DNA of 23,288 nucleotides from contig JBGQIB010000062.1 of NCBI GenBank assembly GCA_041498295.1, positions 1-23,288 on the forward strand, written 5' to 3'. The first letter of the stretch is position 1; every line of letters starts with the position of its first letter. Of the stretch, positions 1 to 8,256 are shown in pieces. The notes below the pieces were generated by a model. The model was given only the letters and a program-made list of their open reading frames with translations, was not told the DNA's origin and ran no database searches. This DNA comes from VGRW01 sp041498295 (lineage in GTDB: Bacteria; Myxococcota_A; UBA9160; SZUA-336). The translations under genes were made by a program, and so were the position numbers.

Positions 1-90
1 CCGGTCCTGCTGATCTTCGTCGCCATGGTCATTCTGCTCATCATCCTCTCGACCCTGCTGCCGCTCATGAACATGACGTCGGCGCTCTAG
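1..90 (+). CDS. gspF: GspF, C-terminal end (partial)
   Basis: Only the last 29 codons lie in the window, ending at TAG 88-90. They encode a hydrophobic membrane segment (VAMVILLIILSTLLPL) followed by a short polar tail, MNMTSAL. This matches the last transmembrane helix of the polytopic inner-membrane platform protein of type II secretion systems. The call rests on the helix and on gspG starting 24 bases downstream, the usual F-G order. On its own the fragment could not be told from PilC-type relatives. Confidence 0.8.
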   Translation, partial: PVLLIFVAMVILLIILSTLLPLMNMTSAL

Positions 91-102
91 GGTCGGCGAA
101 AC

Positions 103-108
103 AAGGAG
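103..108 (+). promoter_or_regulatory. Shine-Dalgarno of gspG
   Basis: AAGGAG lies six bases before GTG 115 and fixes that codon as the gspG start. It is one of the few strong ribosome binding sites in the window. The first copy of the GAGTCAC word (106-112) overlaps it. Confidence 0.8.
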
Positions 109-114
109 TCACTC

Positions 115-564
115 GTGAAGTCCCTTCGGCGCGACGGATTCACCCTGCTCGAAATCATGGTCGTGGTGCTGATCATCGGTCTGCTCATGACCGTGCTCGC
201 GACCAACCTGTTCAAGCGGCTCGGCGGCGCGCAGGTCGACATCGCGCGCCTGCAGGTGACCAAACTCTCGCAGCAGCTCGAGCTCTACAAGCTCGACAAC
301 GGCACGTATCCGAGCGCCGACCAAGGCCTCGAGGCACTCGTGCGCGAGCCCACCGGCGAGCCGCGCCCGCGACGCTACCCCAGCGGCGGCTACGTGAGCT
401 CGAAGGATCTCGAGGATCCCTGGCACAACCCGTTCAAATACGATCGCCCGGGCAAGAACAACGCGCAGAGCTTCGACCTCTACTCCTACGGCGGCGACGG
501 CCAACCCGGCGGCGACGGCGAGAACGCGGACATCGGCAACTGGGAAGTGAGCGCCGAACGGTGA
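115..564 (+). CDS. gspG: Type II secretion major pseudopilin GspG
   Basis: This 149-residue protein is the main subunit of the periplasmic pseudopilus that pushes substrates through the outer-membrane secretin. The N-terminus has a short basic leader ending in RRDG, then FTLLEIMVVVLIIGLL: a prepilin peptidase site (cleavage after Gly8, Glu at mature position 5) and the hydrophobic assembly helix. The C-terminal part carries the family's conserved segments DPWHNPFKY and a calcium-site region LYSYGGDGQPGGDGENADIGNW. Length is normal for GspG. GTG 115 is chosen for its AAGGAG site. The leader DNA at 129-152 is identical to 583-606 in gspH. It heads the pseudopilin genes, and gspH starts four bases after its stop codon. 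Confidence 0.97.
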   Translation: MKSLRRDGFTLLEIMVVVLIIGLLMTVLATNLFKRLGGAQVDIARLQVTKLSQQLELYKLDNGTYPSADQGLEALVREPTGEPRPRRYPSGGYVSSKDLEDPWHNPFKYDRPGKNNAQSFDLYSYGGDGQPGGDGENADIGNWEVSAER

Positions 565-568
565 GCGA

Positions 569-1144
569 GTGACTCGGAGCGCGCGCGACGGATTCACCCT
601 GCTCGAGCTCCTGATCGTGATCTTCCTGATCGTGCTGATCACGGGCGTGTTCGCGACCTCCATCGGCGGCGGCTTCGGCGTGCACATTCGCAACTCAGGG
701 CGCTCGCTCGCGGCCGAGCTCGAGTACGTCTCGCAGCGCGCGGTGACCACGGGGCGCGTGCAGCGCTTCGTCATCGACCTCGATCATCAGGTCTTCCGCG
801 TCGAGATGGAGGTGCCTCCGCCTCCCGACCCGGACGAAGCCCTGCCCGAGCACGCCGAGGGCTTGAGCCTGGCGCCGCCGATCGAGCAGCACCCCTTCGT
901 GCCGGTCGACTCGATGCTCGGCGAGTGGCGCCCGCTGGACGACGCCAAGGATGTGGGGATCCGCGAGGTCCGTGTCGGCGACGCGGTCCGCAAGGACGGC
1001 GTGGTTGCGATCGGCTTCTCGATCGACGGTGGCAGCGACCCGGCTGAGATCTGGCTGCGCGACGGCGCGGGCTACGACCTGCGCATCCGGATGGTGGCGT
1101 TCACGGGCGAGATCCGCATCGAGGAGCCCGAAGTTGCGAAGTGA
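569..1144 (+). CDS. gspH: Type II secretion minor pseudopilin GspH
   Basis: A 191-residue minor pseudopilin. The start MTRSARDG is followed by FTLLELLIVIFLIVLITGVF, giving a prepilin peptidase site after Gly8 and Glu at mature position 5. The rest is a soluble domain without other motifs I can name, containing a proline-rich loop (EVPPPPDPDEALPE). Identity as GspH comes from its place between gspG and gspI and from its length. The GTG start at 569 lies inside the word GAGTGACTC. It has only a weak GGTGAG upstream and probably relies on coupling to gspG, four bases before. Confidence 0.88.
   Translation: MTRSARDGFTLLELLIVIFLIVLITGVFATSIGGGFGVHIRNSGRSLAAELEYVSQRAVTTGRVQRFVIDLDHQVFRVEMEVPPPPDPDEALPEHAEGLSLAPPIEQHPFVPVDSMLGEWRPLDDAKDVGIREVRVGDAVRKDGVVAIGFSIDGGSDPAEIWLRDGAGYDLRIRMVAFTGEIRIEEPEVAK
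1121..1126 (+). promoter_or_regulatory. Shine-Dalgarno of gspI inside gspH
   Basis: GAGGAG lies seven bases before TTG 1134. It decides for that rare start codon, because the tempting GTG at 1141 is in another frame that stops within ten codons. Confidence 0.7.
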
Positions 1145-1724
1145 CTCGCGGCGCGCAGGCTTCACCCTGATCGAGGTCTTGATCGCGGTCCTGATCGTGA
1201 GCCTCGTCTTCGGTCTGCTGCTCGAGTCGGTGACTCGGAACCTCGCCGATCTGTCGCGGGCCCGCGCGGGAGCGCGCGCCTCGCAGCTCGCGGCCGATCG
1301 CGTGCGCGACCTGAAGATCGAACTCGAGGGCGGCGAGGAGCTCGAGGACGGCGTCGAGGAAGGCGCCTTCGGCGCGCCCGACCAAGACATGCGCTGGCAG
1401 ATCCGTGTCGCCCCGCAGACACTCCCGCTGCCGCCGGACTACAAGGGCGAGATCTCGCCCTCCCCGCTGTTCTCCGCCGCCAACGAGCCAGCACGCGCGC
1501 TGAAGCCGGACGAGAAAGCGCCGTTGCGGCTGGTGCAGGTGCGCGCCTACGCGCAGGGTGAGGATCCCGAATCCGTCGATCCGTTCGTCGTGCTGCTCAC
1601 CGCGCCGCCCGACCCGGTGCGCTTGCTGCAGCTCCAGCAGCAGCCGGGAGCGGCGCCGGGTGCCGCGGGAACGAGCGCCACGCCGCCGCCGCAATCGCCC
1701 GTCGGGCGCAACGGGCGGCCCTGA
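1134..1724 (+). CDS. gspI: Type II secretion minor pseudopilin GspI
   Basis: From TTG 1134 the product is 196 residues and begins MRSDSRRAG then FTLIEVLIAVLIVSLVFG, a standard prepilin peptidase site with Glu at mature position 5. GspI is one of the three minor pseudopilins (I, J, K) that form the tip and start pseudopilus assembly. A longer open frame upstream exists but would overlap nearly all of the gspH 3' half, so I reject it. The coding region overlaps gspH by 11 bases. The C-terminus is longer than usual and ends in a Gln, Ala and Pro-rich tail (LQLQQQPGAAPGAAG region) that looks disordered. Confidence 0.9.
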   Translation: MRSDSRRAGFTLIEVLIAVLIVSLVFGLLLESVTRNLADLSRARAGARASQLAADRVRDLKIELEGGEELEDGVEEGAFGAPDQDMRWQIRVAPQTLPLPPDYKGEISPSPLFSAANEPARALKPDEKAPLRLVQVRAYAQGEDPESVDPFVVLLTAPPDPVRLLQLQQQPGAAPGAAGTSATPPPQSPVGRNGRP

Positions 1725-2647
1725 TGAGTCACTCGCGCGCCGGCTTCACGCTGCTCGAGATCCTGGTCGCCGTCTTCATCATGGCGATGGTTCTGACCTT
1801 CGCGTTCCAGGCGTACCAGGGGATCGAGCACGCGTACTCGCGCGTCGGCAGCTCGCCGAGCCGCGACCGCGCCGCGCGCATCGTGCTCGACCGCTTGGAG
1901 CGCGAGCTCGTCGGCAGCGTGCTCGTGCAGCGCGCGGAAGGTGCCGATCCCCTGCTCCACCCGTACTTCTTCTCCGGGGAAATGAAGATGTACGCCGAGT
2001 GGGAGGGTGACACGATCCGGTTCGTGACTCGCACTCCGCTGCGCGCCCCGGCCGCGCCGCCCGTGGGTCTCGAGATCGTCACGTACGGCGCGGTGCCTTC
2101 GCAGTCGGGGCAGGGCCTCGTGCTGCTCCGCCAAGCCGAGCCGCTGCCGCCGCAGCTCGCCAAGGACGTCGTCTGGGACTCGCCGGACATCGTCGTCGAC
2201 GACGTCGCGCTGTTTCTCGCCCGTTACACCGGGGGGGATCAACCGGCCAGCGAGACCTGGGACTCGACCAGCGCCGAGAGACTCGACCAATTGCCCAGCG
2301 CGCTCATCGTCACGGTCTCTCTCTGGGAGACCGACTCCGCCGGCCAGCCCGTGCAGGGCCCGGAGTTCTCGCGCACGATCGACCTGCCGGTGCGCCCGTT
2401 CAAGCTCTCGCCGGAAGGGGCGGCGGGGGCGGCGGATTGCGGCGAGGGCATGACGGTGCAGCAGTGCGTCGGCAAGTTCTCCCAGCAGATCTCACAGGCG
2501 AGTGGCTCGCTCGCCACTGCGATTCACGACGCGCAAGCGCAGGTGAAAGACGCCTGCTGGAACCCCGAGCAGCCCTCGCCCGGACTGCAGCGCCTGAAGG
2601 TGCTGATGGGCGGGATCCCGGGCTTCGACGCGGGAGAGTGCAAGTGA
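1724..2647 (+). CDS. gspJ: Type II secretion minor pseudopilin GspJ with extended C-terminus
   Basis: A 307-residue pseudopilin beginning MSHSRAG then FTLLEILVAVFIMAMVL, with the prepilin peptidase site and mature Glu5. The body contains the GspJ-like stretch SRDRAARIVLDRLERELVG. The family usually has about 200 residues; here roughly 75 extra residues follow the core. All four cysteines of the protein (239, 248, 278, 306) are in that tail, which suggests a small disulfide-bonded module at the pseudopilus tip. The start ATG overlaps the gspI stop (TGATG), and the word GAGTCACTC begins at the third base of the start codon. Confidence 0.9.
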   Translation: MSHSRAGFTLLEILVAVFIMAMVLTFAFQAYQGIEHAYSRVGSSPSRDRAARIVLDRLERELVGSVLVQRAEGADPLLHPYFFSGEMKMYAEWEGDTIRFVTRTPLRAPAAPPVGLEIVTYGAVPSQSGQGLVLLRQAEPLPPQLAKDVVWDSPDIVVDDVALFLARYTGGDQPASETWDSTSAERLDQLPSALIVTVSLWETDSAGQPVQGPEFSRTIDLPVRPFKLSPEGAAGAADCGEGMTVQQCVGKFSQQISQASGSLATAIHDAQAQVKDACWNPEQPSPGLQRLKVLMGGIPGFDAGECK

Positions 2648-3708
2648 CTGCCACGCGTGCCCGCGAAGGCGAGGACGGCATCGTTCTGCTGCTCGTCCTG
2701 GTGCTGATCGTGGTCGCGATCTCCACGGCCTACGCGATGAGCAAGACCTCGCTGATCGAGGTACTCGCCTCGAGGCAGAGCGCGCAACACACGCGCGCGG
2801 ATCTGCTGGCGCGCTCCGGGGTCGGGCTCGCCGAGCGCGCGCTCATGGATGACCTGATCGAAGGCACCGACATCACGCGCGCGGTCGAGTCGGGCCTCGA
2901 CGCCTGGTCCCTGCTCTCGCGCCAAGAGATCGAGCTCCCGGGCGGCGCGCTGCTGCGCGTGCGCATTCACGACGCGGGCAACAAGATCGACATCAACTCG
3001 CTGGTCGACGCCCAGGGCAAACGCGTCGCCGAGACGAGCAAGACGTTCCTGAAGGCGGTGCTCGCGCACCTGCGCGACACCGCGCCCGAGTTCAAAGGCT
3101 CGAGCGCCCTCGGCGATCAGGAGATCGACGATCTCTCCGATGCGATCCTCGACTGGCTCGACAAGGACGACGAGACGCGCGTGGGCACGCCTGAGCCCGA
3201 GTACTACGTAGAGATCAAGAAGGCGAAGTCGCCGCCCCTGAACCGTCCGGTGTTCTCACTCGACGAGCTGGCGCCGGTGCCGGGAATGGATCCCTTGCTG
3301 CTCGAAGCGCTCAAAGCCTACTTTACGCCGTACCCGATGTTTCCGGGGACCGATGGGGGAGGCGTGAACCTGAACACGGCGCCGGCTTACGTGCTGGCCC
3401 TGATCTTCCACGGCGTCGCCGACGATCAGAGGCTGCTCGACCAGCGCGACGTCTTCGAGATTCTGAAGGCGCGCGGCGAAGGCAAGGTCTTCTGCCCAAC
3501 AGCGGGCCAGGACCCGTGCACCACCTTTTCCGGGACGGTCGGAATCGCGGACGGCGAGGCGATCTTTCCGCCGCTCACCTACAAGAGCCGCGTGTTCGCG
3601 ATCGACGTGGAGGCGACCGTGGGCGAGACACGCGCATGCGTCCACAGCGTGATCGACCGCGGCGCCTCTGGCGGGCCAAAGACCCTCTACTACGAGCTGG
3701 GCTGCTGA
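2644..3708 (+). CDS. gspK: Type II secretion minor pseudopilin GspK
   Basis: From GTG 2644 this is 354 residues. The N-terminus, MTATRAREGEDG followed by IVLLLVLVLIVVAIS, has the prepilin leader but no Glu at mature position 5. That is the known feature of GspK, which caps the pseudopilus tip. The large insert typical of the family is present, with INSLVDAQGK, DDLSDAILDWLDKDDE and the later VNLNTAPAYVL segment. Cysteines near the end (FCPTAGQDPC, RACVHS, LGC) may form disulfides. The longer upstream frame is a shadow of gspJ. The coding region overlaps gspJ by four bases (GTGA). Confidence 0.93.
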   Translation: MTATRAREGEDGIVLLLVLVLIVVAISTAYAMSKTSLIEVLASRQSAQHTRADLLARSGVGLAERALMDDLIEGTDITRAVESGLDAWSLLSRQEIELPGGALLRVRIHDAGNKIDINSLVDAQGKRVAETSKTFLKAVLAHLRDTAPEFKGSSALGDQEIDDLSDAILDWLDKDDETRVGTPEPEYYVEIKKAKSPPLNRPVFSLDELAPVPGMDPLLLEALKAYFTPYPMFPGTDGGGVNLNTAPAYVLALIFHGVADDQRLLDQRDVFEILKARGEGKVFCPTAGQDPCTTFSGTVGIADGEAIFPPLTYKSRVFAIDVEATVGETRACVHSVIDRGASGGPKTLYYELGC

Positions 3709-5285
3709 TGTTCGAGCGCAGCATCGTCGGGCTCGACATCGGCAGCTGGTCGCTGAAGCTGGCGGAGCTGTCCGCCGGCCTGCGCGGCGCGGCCTTCGTG
3801 CGCTTCGCCGAGCTGCCGCTGCCACAAGGCGCGCCCTCCGAGGAAGTGGAGGCGACGATCCAGCTCTGGCTGCAGAGCCGCGCGGTATCGCCGGAGGTGC
3901 TCGTGACCGCACTCTCCACCGAGCGACTCACTCAGCGGCATCTGCGCTTTCCGTTCGCCGGCGCGAAGCGCGTGACCGCGGCGATCGGCTACGAGATCGA
4001 CGAGGAGCTGCCGATCCCGATCTCGAGCGTCGTATCTTCACACGAGCAAGTCTTGACCCGTCCGGATCAGACCGACGTCCTGGTCGCGCTCGCCGCGCGC
4101 GTCGACGTCGAGCAGCACCTCGCGTCGTGCCGGCGGATGGAGCTCGAGCCGCGCATCGTCGAGAGCGAAGGTGCGTCGCTCGCGAACCTGTCTCGCTATC
4201 TCGAGCTCTCCGACGTCTCGCGCCTCGTGCTCGACGTCGGCCACGCGAAGACGAACCTGTGTCTCTTGGTCGACGGCCGCCCGATCGCGCTGCGCCGCAT
4301 CGAGATCGCCGGCAAGCACCTCAGCGACGCGCTCGCCTACGACCTGTCCCTCTCCGCGGACGCGGCGCGGGAGCACAAGCACGCGCACGGCATCTTCGAG
4401 CGCGGCAGCACGAAGCCGATCTCGAACGGCGTGCGCGACCTGCTCGGCGCGCTCGTCCGCGAGACGCTGCGCAGCGTGCAGTCGATCGTCGGCGATCCGC
4501 TCGATCCGGTCTCGCCGAGCGAGATCCTGCTCGTCGGCGGCTCGGCGCGCATTCCCGACCTGGCGCGCTACTTCGAGGAACAGACCGGACTGCCGACGCG
4601 CGTGCTGGAGGTGACTCGGACGGGCGGCGGCGCGGAGCAGCTGAGGGAGGCCGGCGCGGCGCTCTTCGCGCAAGCCGCCGCGCTCGCGCTGCGCGGAGCG
4701 TCCACCGAGCGAGTCACCCAGACCGACTTTCGCCAAGGCGAGCTCGCCTACTCACCGGATCTTTCCGGCCTGCGGCCGCAGCTCCGGCTCACGGTCGGCC
4801 TGTTCGCGCTGTTTCTCGCGCTCTGGGTCGCGAGTGCCACCGCGCGCGCGGTGTTCGCGACGCATCGCATCGACCGACTGCGCGGCGAGGTGGCTTCGAT
4901 CCTCACTCAGACCTTCCCGGACGCCCAGCCGGGCAAGGACCCGCTGAAGGTCTTCGAGGCGCGCGCGGCCGAGACACGCGCGCTCGCCGCGCACTTGGGC
5001 GTCACGGGCAAGGGCCTGTCGGTGCTCGAGATTTTGCGCCAGATCTCCACGCTCGCGCCGGAGTCTCTCGAGATCTCCCTCGACGAGCTCTCGATCGAAC
5101 GCCAGAGCATCGTCGCGCGCGGACACAGTGCCGACTTCGTCTCCGCCGACCAGCTCAAGGCCGAGCTCTCCAAGTTCGACGGCTTCCAGCGCGTGCTCGT
5201 GACCGACGTGAAGACCGACCCGCGCCGCGGCGGCAAGACGTTCACCGTCTCGATCCACCTCGGCGGCGAGGAGGAGTCGCAGTGA
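3708..5285 (+). CDS. gspL: Type II secretion platform protein GspL (PilM-like cytoplasmic domain)
   Basis: A 525-residue bitopic inner-membrane protein. Residues 1 to about 340 are an actin-like, PilM-type domain (VGLDIGSWSLKLAEL at the start, VLDVGHAKTNL in the middle, ILLVGGSARIPDLARYF near the end) that in T2SS binds the GspE ATPase. One transmembrane helix at about 358-378 (LTVGLFALFLALWV) is followed by a periplasmic region with a coiled segment and a ferredoxin-like end. The phosphate-loop motif DIGS and the VGGSAR motif look intact, closer to PilM than to the degenerate fold of enterobacterial GspL. ATG 3708 overlaps the gspK stop. Confidence 0.92.
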   Translation: MFERSIVGLDIGSWSLKLAELSAGLRGAAFVRFAELPLPQGAPSEEVEATIQLWLQSRAVSPEVLVTALSTERLTQRHLRFPFAGAKRVTAAIGYEIDEELPIPISSVVSSHEQVLTRPDQTDVLVALAARVDVEQHLASCRRMELEPRIVESEGASLANLSRYLELSDVSRLVLDVGHAKTNLCLLVDGRPIALRRIEIAGKHLSDALAYDLSLSADAAREHKHAHGIFERGSTKPISNGVRDLLGALVRETLRSVQSIVGDPLDPVSPSEILLVGGSARIPDLARYFEEQTGLPTRVLEVTRTGGGAEQLREAGAALFAQAAALALRGASTERVTQTDFRQGELAYSPDLSGLRPQLRLTVGLFALFLALWVASATARAVFATHRIDRLRGEVASILTQTFPDAQPGKDPLKVFEARAAETRALAAHLGVTGKGLSVLEILRQISTLAPESLEISLDELSIERQSIVARGHSADFVSADQLKAELSKFDGFQRVLVTDVKTDPRRGGKTFTVSIHLGGEEESQ

Positions 5286-5845
5286 ATGACTTGCTCGCTC
5301 CGCTGCGCGCGTACCTGCAAGGGCGTTCGCCGCGCGAACGCTGGCTCTTGGTGGCCGCCGGCTGCGTAGTCGCGCTCCTGCTCGTTTACGCGCTCGCGAT
5401 CGCGCCTCTGGGCGCGCGCGCGAGCGCGACCTCCGCGAGCACCGTCGAGCTCGAAGCGCAAGTGACTCGCGCGCTGCAGCTCGCGTCCGAGATGCGCAGC
5501 CTGCAGGGCGAGCTCGCCGACGTCGAGGCCCGCATCCAGACCGGCGCGAAAACCAACTTGATCGCCGTCCTCTCGACCTTGGCCGCCGACGCGAAGATCT
5601 CCCAGGAGCAGCTCGAGTCGATCGAGCCGAAGCAGCCGTCGGCGAACGCGCAGTATCCCGAGACACGCGCGGAAGTTCGCCTGAAGGGAACCTCGCTCGA
5701 GCAGGCGGTGGGCTTCCTCCACCGGATCGAGACGTCGAAGTCGCACCTGATCGTGCGCTCGCTGAAGATGCGCGCGCGCGGCGACGCGTCGGGGACGCCG
5801 GTCCTCGACGTCAGCTTCTCCGTGTCGAGCTTCGAGCGCGCTTGA
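5282..5845 (+). CDS. gspM: Type II secretion platform protein GspM
   Basis: A 187-residue protein with a short cytoplasmic N-terminus, one transmembrane helix (about 20-42, WLLVAAGCVVALLLVYALAI), a helical or coiled stretch (VELEAQVTRALQLASEMRSLQGEL is its span, residues about 55-80), and a C-terminal ferredoxin-like fold. This is the GspM/PilO plan. GspM binds GspL in the assembly platform. The start is GTG 5282, overlapping the gspL stop by four bases; the long upstream frame is a shadow. Sequence motifs are weak, so the call depends partly on its position after gspL. Confidence 0.88.
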   Translation: MNDLLAPLRAYLQGRSPRERWLLVAAGCVVALLLVYALAIAPLGARASATSASTVELEAQVTRALQLASEMRSLQGELADVEARIQTGAKTNLIAVLSTLAADAKISQEQLESIEPKQPSANAQYPETRAEVRLKGTSLEQAVGFLHRIETSKSHLIVRSLKMRARGDASGTPVLDVSFSVSSFERA

Positions 5846-6633
5846 GACGTCGCCGGCGCGCGCTCTGGCTCGGGCTGCCGCTCTCGAGCCTGTGCGTGGG
5901 GGTGTGGCTCGCGCCCGCGCTGTTGCTGCGCTTCGCGCTGCCGCTGCTCGCCGCGACCGCCGGCGGCAGCGTCGAGGTCGCGGGCGCCCTGCCCGCCCTG
6001 CCCTTCGGCGTGAGTGCGACGCACCTCCGTGTCGCACGCGACGGGCGCGAGCTTGCCCTCGACGACTTCCGCGCGGTGCTCCTGCCTTCGGGGCCACGCC
6101 TCGACGCGCGCGTCGCCGACGGAACCCTGCTCGTGCGAGGCGAGGGCCTGCTCGCGGCCAGCGGCTTCGTGCGCCTCCAAGGCGTCGACCTCGAGTCACT
6201 TGCCACGGTTCTCGCGGCGCCGCTCGCGCTGCGCGGCCGCGCCGACGGCATCTGGCGCTTCGGGCCGAGCGCGAGTCTCGAGGGGTCGGTGAGTCGCGGC
6301 GCGCTCATCGTGCAGCGGCCCGCGCAGTTCGAGCTGTCCTTCGCGCAGCTCGTGATCTCGGCCGCGCTCGATCCCGGTACCGGCGAGTGGAACGTGCGCT
6401 GGCTCGACGTCCAAGGGCCGCCGCTCTCCGGGAGCGCGTCGGGGACGCTCGCCTTGGACGGCCGCATCGCCGTCCAGGCCGAGATCCGCCAGCTCGACGA
6501 GCCGGTGCGCAGCCTGTTCGGAATGCTGAAGCTGCCGACCGAGCCGCTACCCCTCGAGCTCACGCTCGAGGGCACCCTCGCGGAGCCGCGCGTCGCGGCT
6601 CGCGGAGCGACGGCGCCACCCACTACACGCTAG
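5842..6633 (+). CDS. gspN: Type II secretion protein GspN
   Basis: A 263-residue protein with an arginine-rich start (MRRRRRALW), one N-terminal transmembrane helix (LGLPLSSLCVGVWLAPALLL), and a periplasmic part with repeated beta-rich stretches such as GLLAASGFVRLQGVDLESL and PLSGSASGTLALDGRI. This resembles the AsmA-like fold of the GspN family, found in only some T2SS operons and of poorly known role. The start is TTG 5842, overlapping the gspM stop; no ATG or GTG nearby keeps the membrane helix. It closes the gsp operon. The stop TAG doubles as the first three bases of a possible -10 box for the next gene. Confidence 0.83.
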   Translation: MRRRRRALWLGLPLSSLCVGVWLAPALLLRFALPLLAATAGGSVEVAGALPALPFGVSATHLRVARDGRELALDDFRAVLLPSGPRLDARVADGTLLVRGEGLLAASGFVRLQGVDLESLATVLAAPLALRGRADGIWRFGPSASLEGSVSRGALIVQRPAQFELSFAQLVISAALDPGTGEWNVRWLDVQGPPLSGSASGTLALDGRIAVQAEIRQLDEPVRSLFGMLKLPTEPLPLELTLEGTLAEPRVAARGATAPPTTR

Positions 6634-6636
6634 AGT
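6631..6636 (+). promoter_or_regulatory. Candidate -10 box for a leaderless hydrolase mRNA
   Basis: TAGAGT lies six bases before GTG 6643, so transcription would begin at or next to the start codon. There is no Shine-Dalgarno sequence. No good -35 is seen, and the TAG is also the gspN stop, so chance is possible. Three other genes in the window show the same layout. Confidence 0.4.
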
Positions 6637-6642
6637 GACGCC

Positions 6643-7509
6643 GTGGATTCCATGTGGGGCATGAAGCTCCCGGACATCGAACGCTGGTCGGAGAACGTCG
6701 TCGTGGTGCGCGGCCAGAACCCAGGTCCGTTCACGGGTCCGGGCACGAACACCTACCTCGTGGGTCGCGGGCCCCGGCCGTTCCTGCTCGACACGGGCGC
6801 GGGCGTGCCGACGTACCTGCCGCTGCTCGAGCAGGCGCTGACACGCGAGCACACGAGCAATGGGCCCGGCGATCTCCTGATCACCCACGTGCACGGCGAT
6901 CACATCGGCGGCGCGTCGGGGGTGCTCGAGCGCTTCGGGCGGCGCAGCGTCGCGAAGCATCCGTGGCCCGGGCGCGACGAGCGCTACGACCTCGACCTGA
7001 CTCCGATCCGCGCGGGCGACGTATTCCGCGCCGAGGGCGTGACTCTACGCGCGCTCCACACGCCTGGCCACGCGCAGGATCACATCTGTTTCTACCTCGA
7101 GGAGGAGCGCGCGCTGTTCACGGGCGACGTCGTGCTCGGCGCGGGCACGACGGTGATTCCGCTCGACGGCGGTGACATGGCCGACTATCTCGCGTCGCTC
7201 GAGCGCATGCTCGACCTCGACCTGGCGCGCATCTACCCGGGCCATGGCCCGCTGATCGCCGATCCGCGCGCCAAGCTCGTCGAATACATCGAGCACCGGC
7301 GCGAGCGCGAACGCCAGATCGTCGCTGCGGTGCGCGGCGGCGCCAGCACGGTGGTCGACATGGTCGAGCGCATCTACGTCGAGACGCCGCGCGCGCTCTG
7401 GCCCGCGGCCGGGCAGTCTGTGCTCTCGCACCTGCTCAAGCTGGAGCGCGAGCGGCGGGCGACGCGCAGCCGCGACGCGGCCGGCGAGGAGCATTGGGCG
7501 CTCGCGTGA
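6643..7509 (+). CDS. Metallo-beta-lactamase-fold hydrolase, LACTB2-like
   Basis: A 288-residue soluble hydrolase. The metal motif THVHGDH is at residues 81-87 (His82, His84, Asp86, His87). It is followed by the third metal-site histidine in HTPGHAQDH, Asp in FTGDVVLGAGT, and the late histidine in IYPGHGPLI. The N-terminal segment GPFTGPGTNTYLVG and the tail SVLSHLLKLERE, a small winged-helix-like end, are typical of the LACTB2/glyoxalase-II-like subfamily; human LACTB2 is an RNA endonuclease, but here the substrate is unknown. GTG 6643 is taken as the start. ATG 6652 or 6661 would remove three or six residues. It begins nine bases after gspN. Confidence 0.88.
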   Translation: MDSMWGMKLPDIERWSENVVVVRGQNPGPFTGPGTNTYLVGRGPRPFLLDTGAGVPTYLPLLEQALTREHTSNGPGDLLITHVHGDHIGGASGVLERFGRRSVAKHPWPGRDERYDLDLTPIRAGDVFRAEGVTLRALHTPGHAQDHICFYLEEERALFTGDVVLGAGTTVIPLDGGDMADYLASLERMLDLDLARIYPGHGPLIADPRAKLVEYIEHRRERERQIVAAVRGGASTVVDMVERIYVETPRALWPAAGQSVLSHLLKLERERRATRSRDAAGEEHWALA

Positions 7510-7524
7510 GCGGAGCGCGGCGCG

Positions 7525-8256
7525 ATGAGTGACTCGAGCTCGGCGGACCTGCTCGCGCGTCTCGCCTCCGCCGATCGCGCGGAGCAGCGCCGCGCCTGCG
7601 ACGAAGCCGGCCTGCGCATCCGCGCGGAGCCGGGCCTGCGCGACGCGCTGCGCGAGTTGCTTCGAGACCCGCGCCCGCTCGCGCGCTTCGCCGCGGCCTT
7701 CGTGCTCTTTCACGCCGAGCGGCCCACCCTGCGCCTCTTGCCCGCGCTGCTCAACTCGCTCGAGCTCGCCGACGGCGACGCGCGCTGGCAAGCGGCGCAG
7801 ATGCTCGCGGCGCTCGGGCGCCTACACGGAGAGGTGTTGCCCGTGCTGCTCGCCGAGGCGCGCAGCGCCGCCTCGCCGAGCCGGCGGCGCATGACGCTCT
7901 ACGCGCTGCGCGAGCTCGCGCCGGAGCGCGTCGAGACCGGGGAAGTCTTCCTGGCCGCGCTCGACGATGGCGACGGCCACGTGCGCCGTGCCGCGCTCTC
8001 CTGCTTCGCGAAGCTGTCCGATCCCGCGCGCACGCTCGCCGAGCGCGCGCTCGAGCTCGCACGCGGCACAGATCCGGATCCGCGCATGGCGCGCATCGCG
8101 ACGGTGATCCTGCCCGACTTGGTCCGTTTTCATCCCGGGCTGCGCGCCGACGCGGCACGGCTGCTCGATTCACTCGAGCGCGCGAGCGACCCGTCGCTGG
8201 CGCGCGCCGCGCTCGCCGCGCGCCAACGTCTGTCCGCGGCGCCGCCGACCCCGTGA
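7525..8256 (+). CDS. HEAT-like repeat protein
   Basis: A 243-residue, alanine, leucine and arginine-rich protein made almost entirely of paired helices. The units recur about every 30-35 residues (LARFAAAFVLFHAE, DARWQAAQMLAALG, SRRRMTLYALRELA, GHVRRAALSCFAKL). This is the pattern of HEAT or PBS-lyase-like repeats, which are scaffolds for protein binding. There is no signal peptide, catalytic motif or membrane helix, so it is probably cytosolic. ATG 7525 is followed directly by GAGTGACTC-type sequence. The gene ends in a four-base overlap with maf. No specific function can be given. Confidence 0.8.
   Translation: MSDSSSADLLARLASADRAEQRRACDEAGLRIRAEPGLRDALRELLRDPRPLARFAAAFVLFHAERPTLRLLPALLNSLELADGDARWQAAQMLAALGRLHGEVLPVLLAEARSAASPSRRRMTLYALRELAPERVETGEVFLAALDDGDGHVRRAALSCFAKLSDPARTLAERALELARGTDPDPRMARIATVILPDLVRFHPGLRADAARLLDSLERASDPSLARAALAARQRLSAAPPTP

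Noticed and set aside
109..774. Long minus-strand open frames opposite the gsp genes and elsewhere
   Set aside because: They mirror real genes in G+C-rich DNA. Their products are rich in Arg, Ala, Gly and His, with no motifs and no ribosome sites.
1141..1170. GTG 1141 as gspI start
   Set aside because: That frame stops after nine codons; TTG 1134 with GAGGAG upstream gives the pseudopilin leader.
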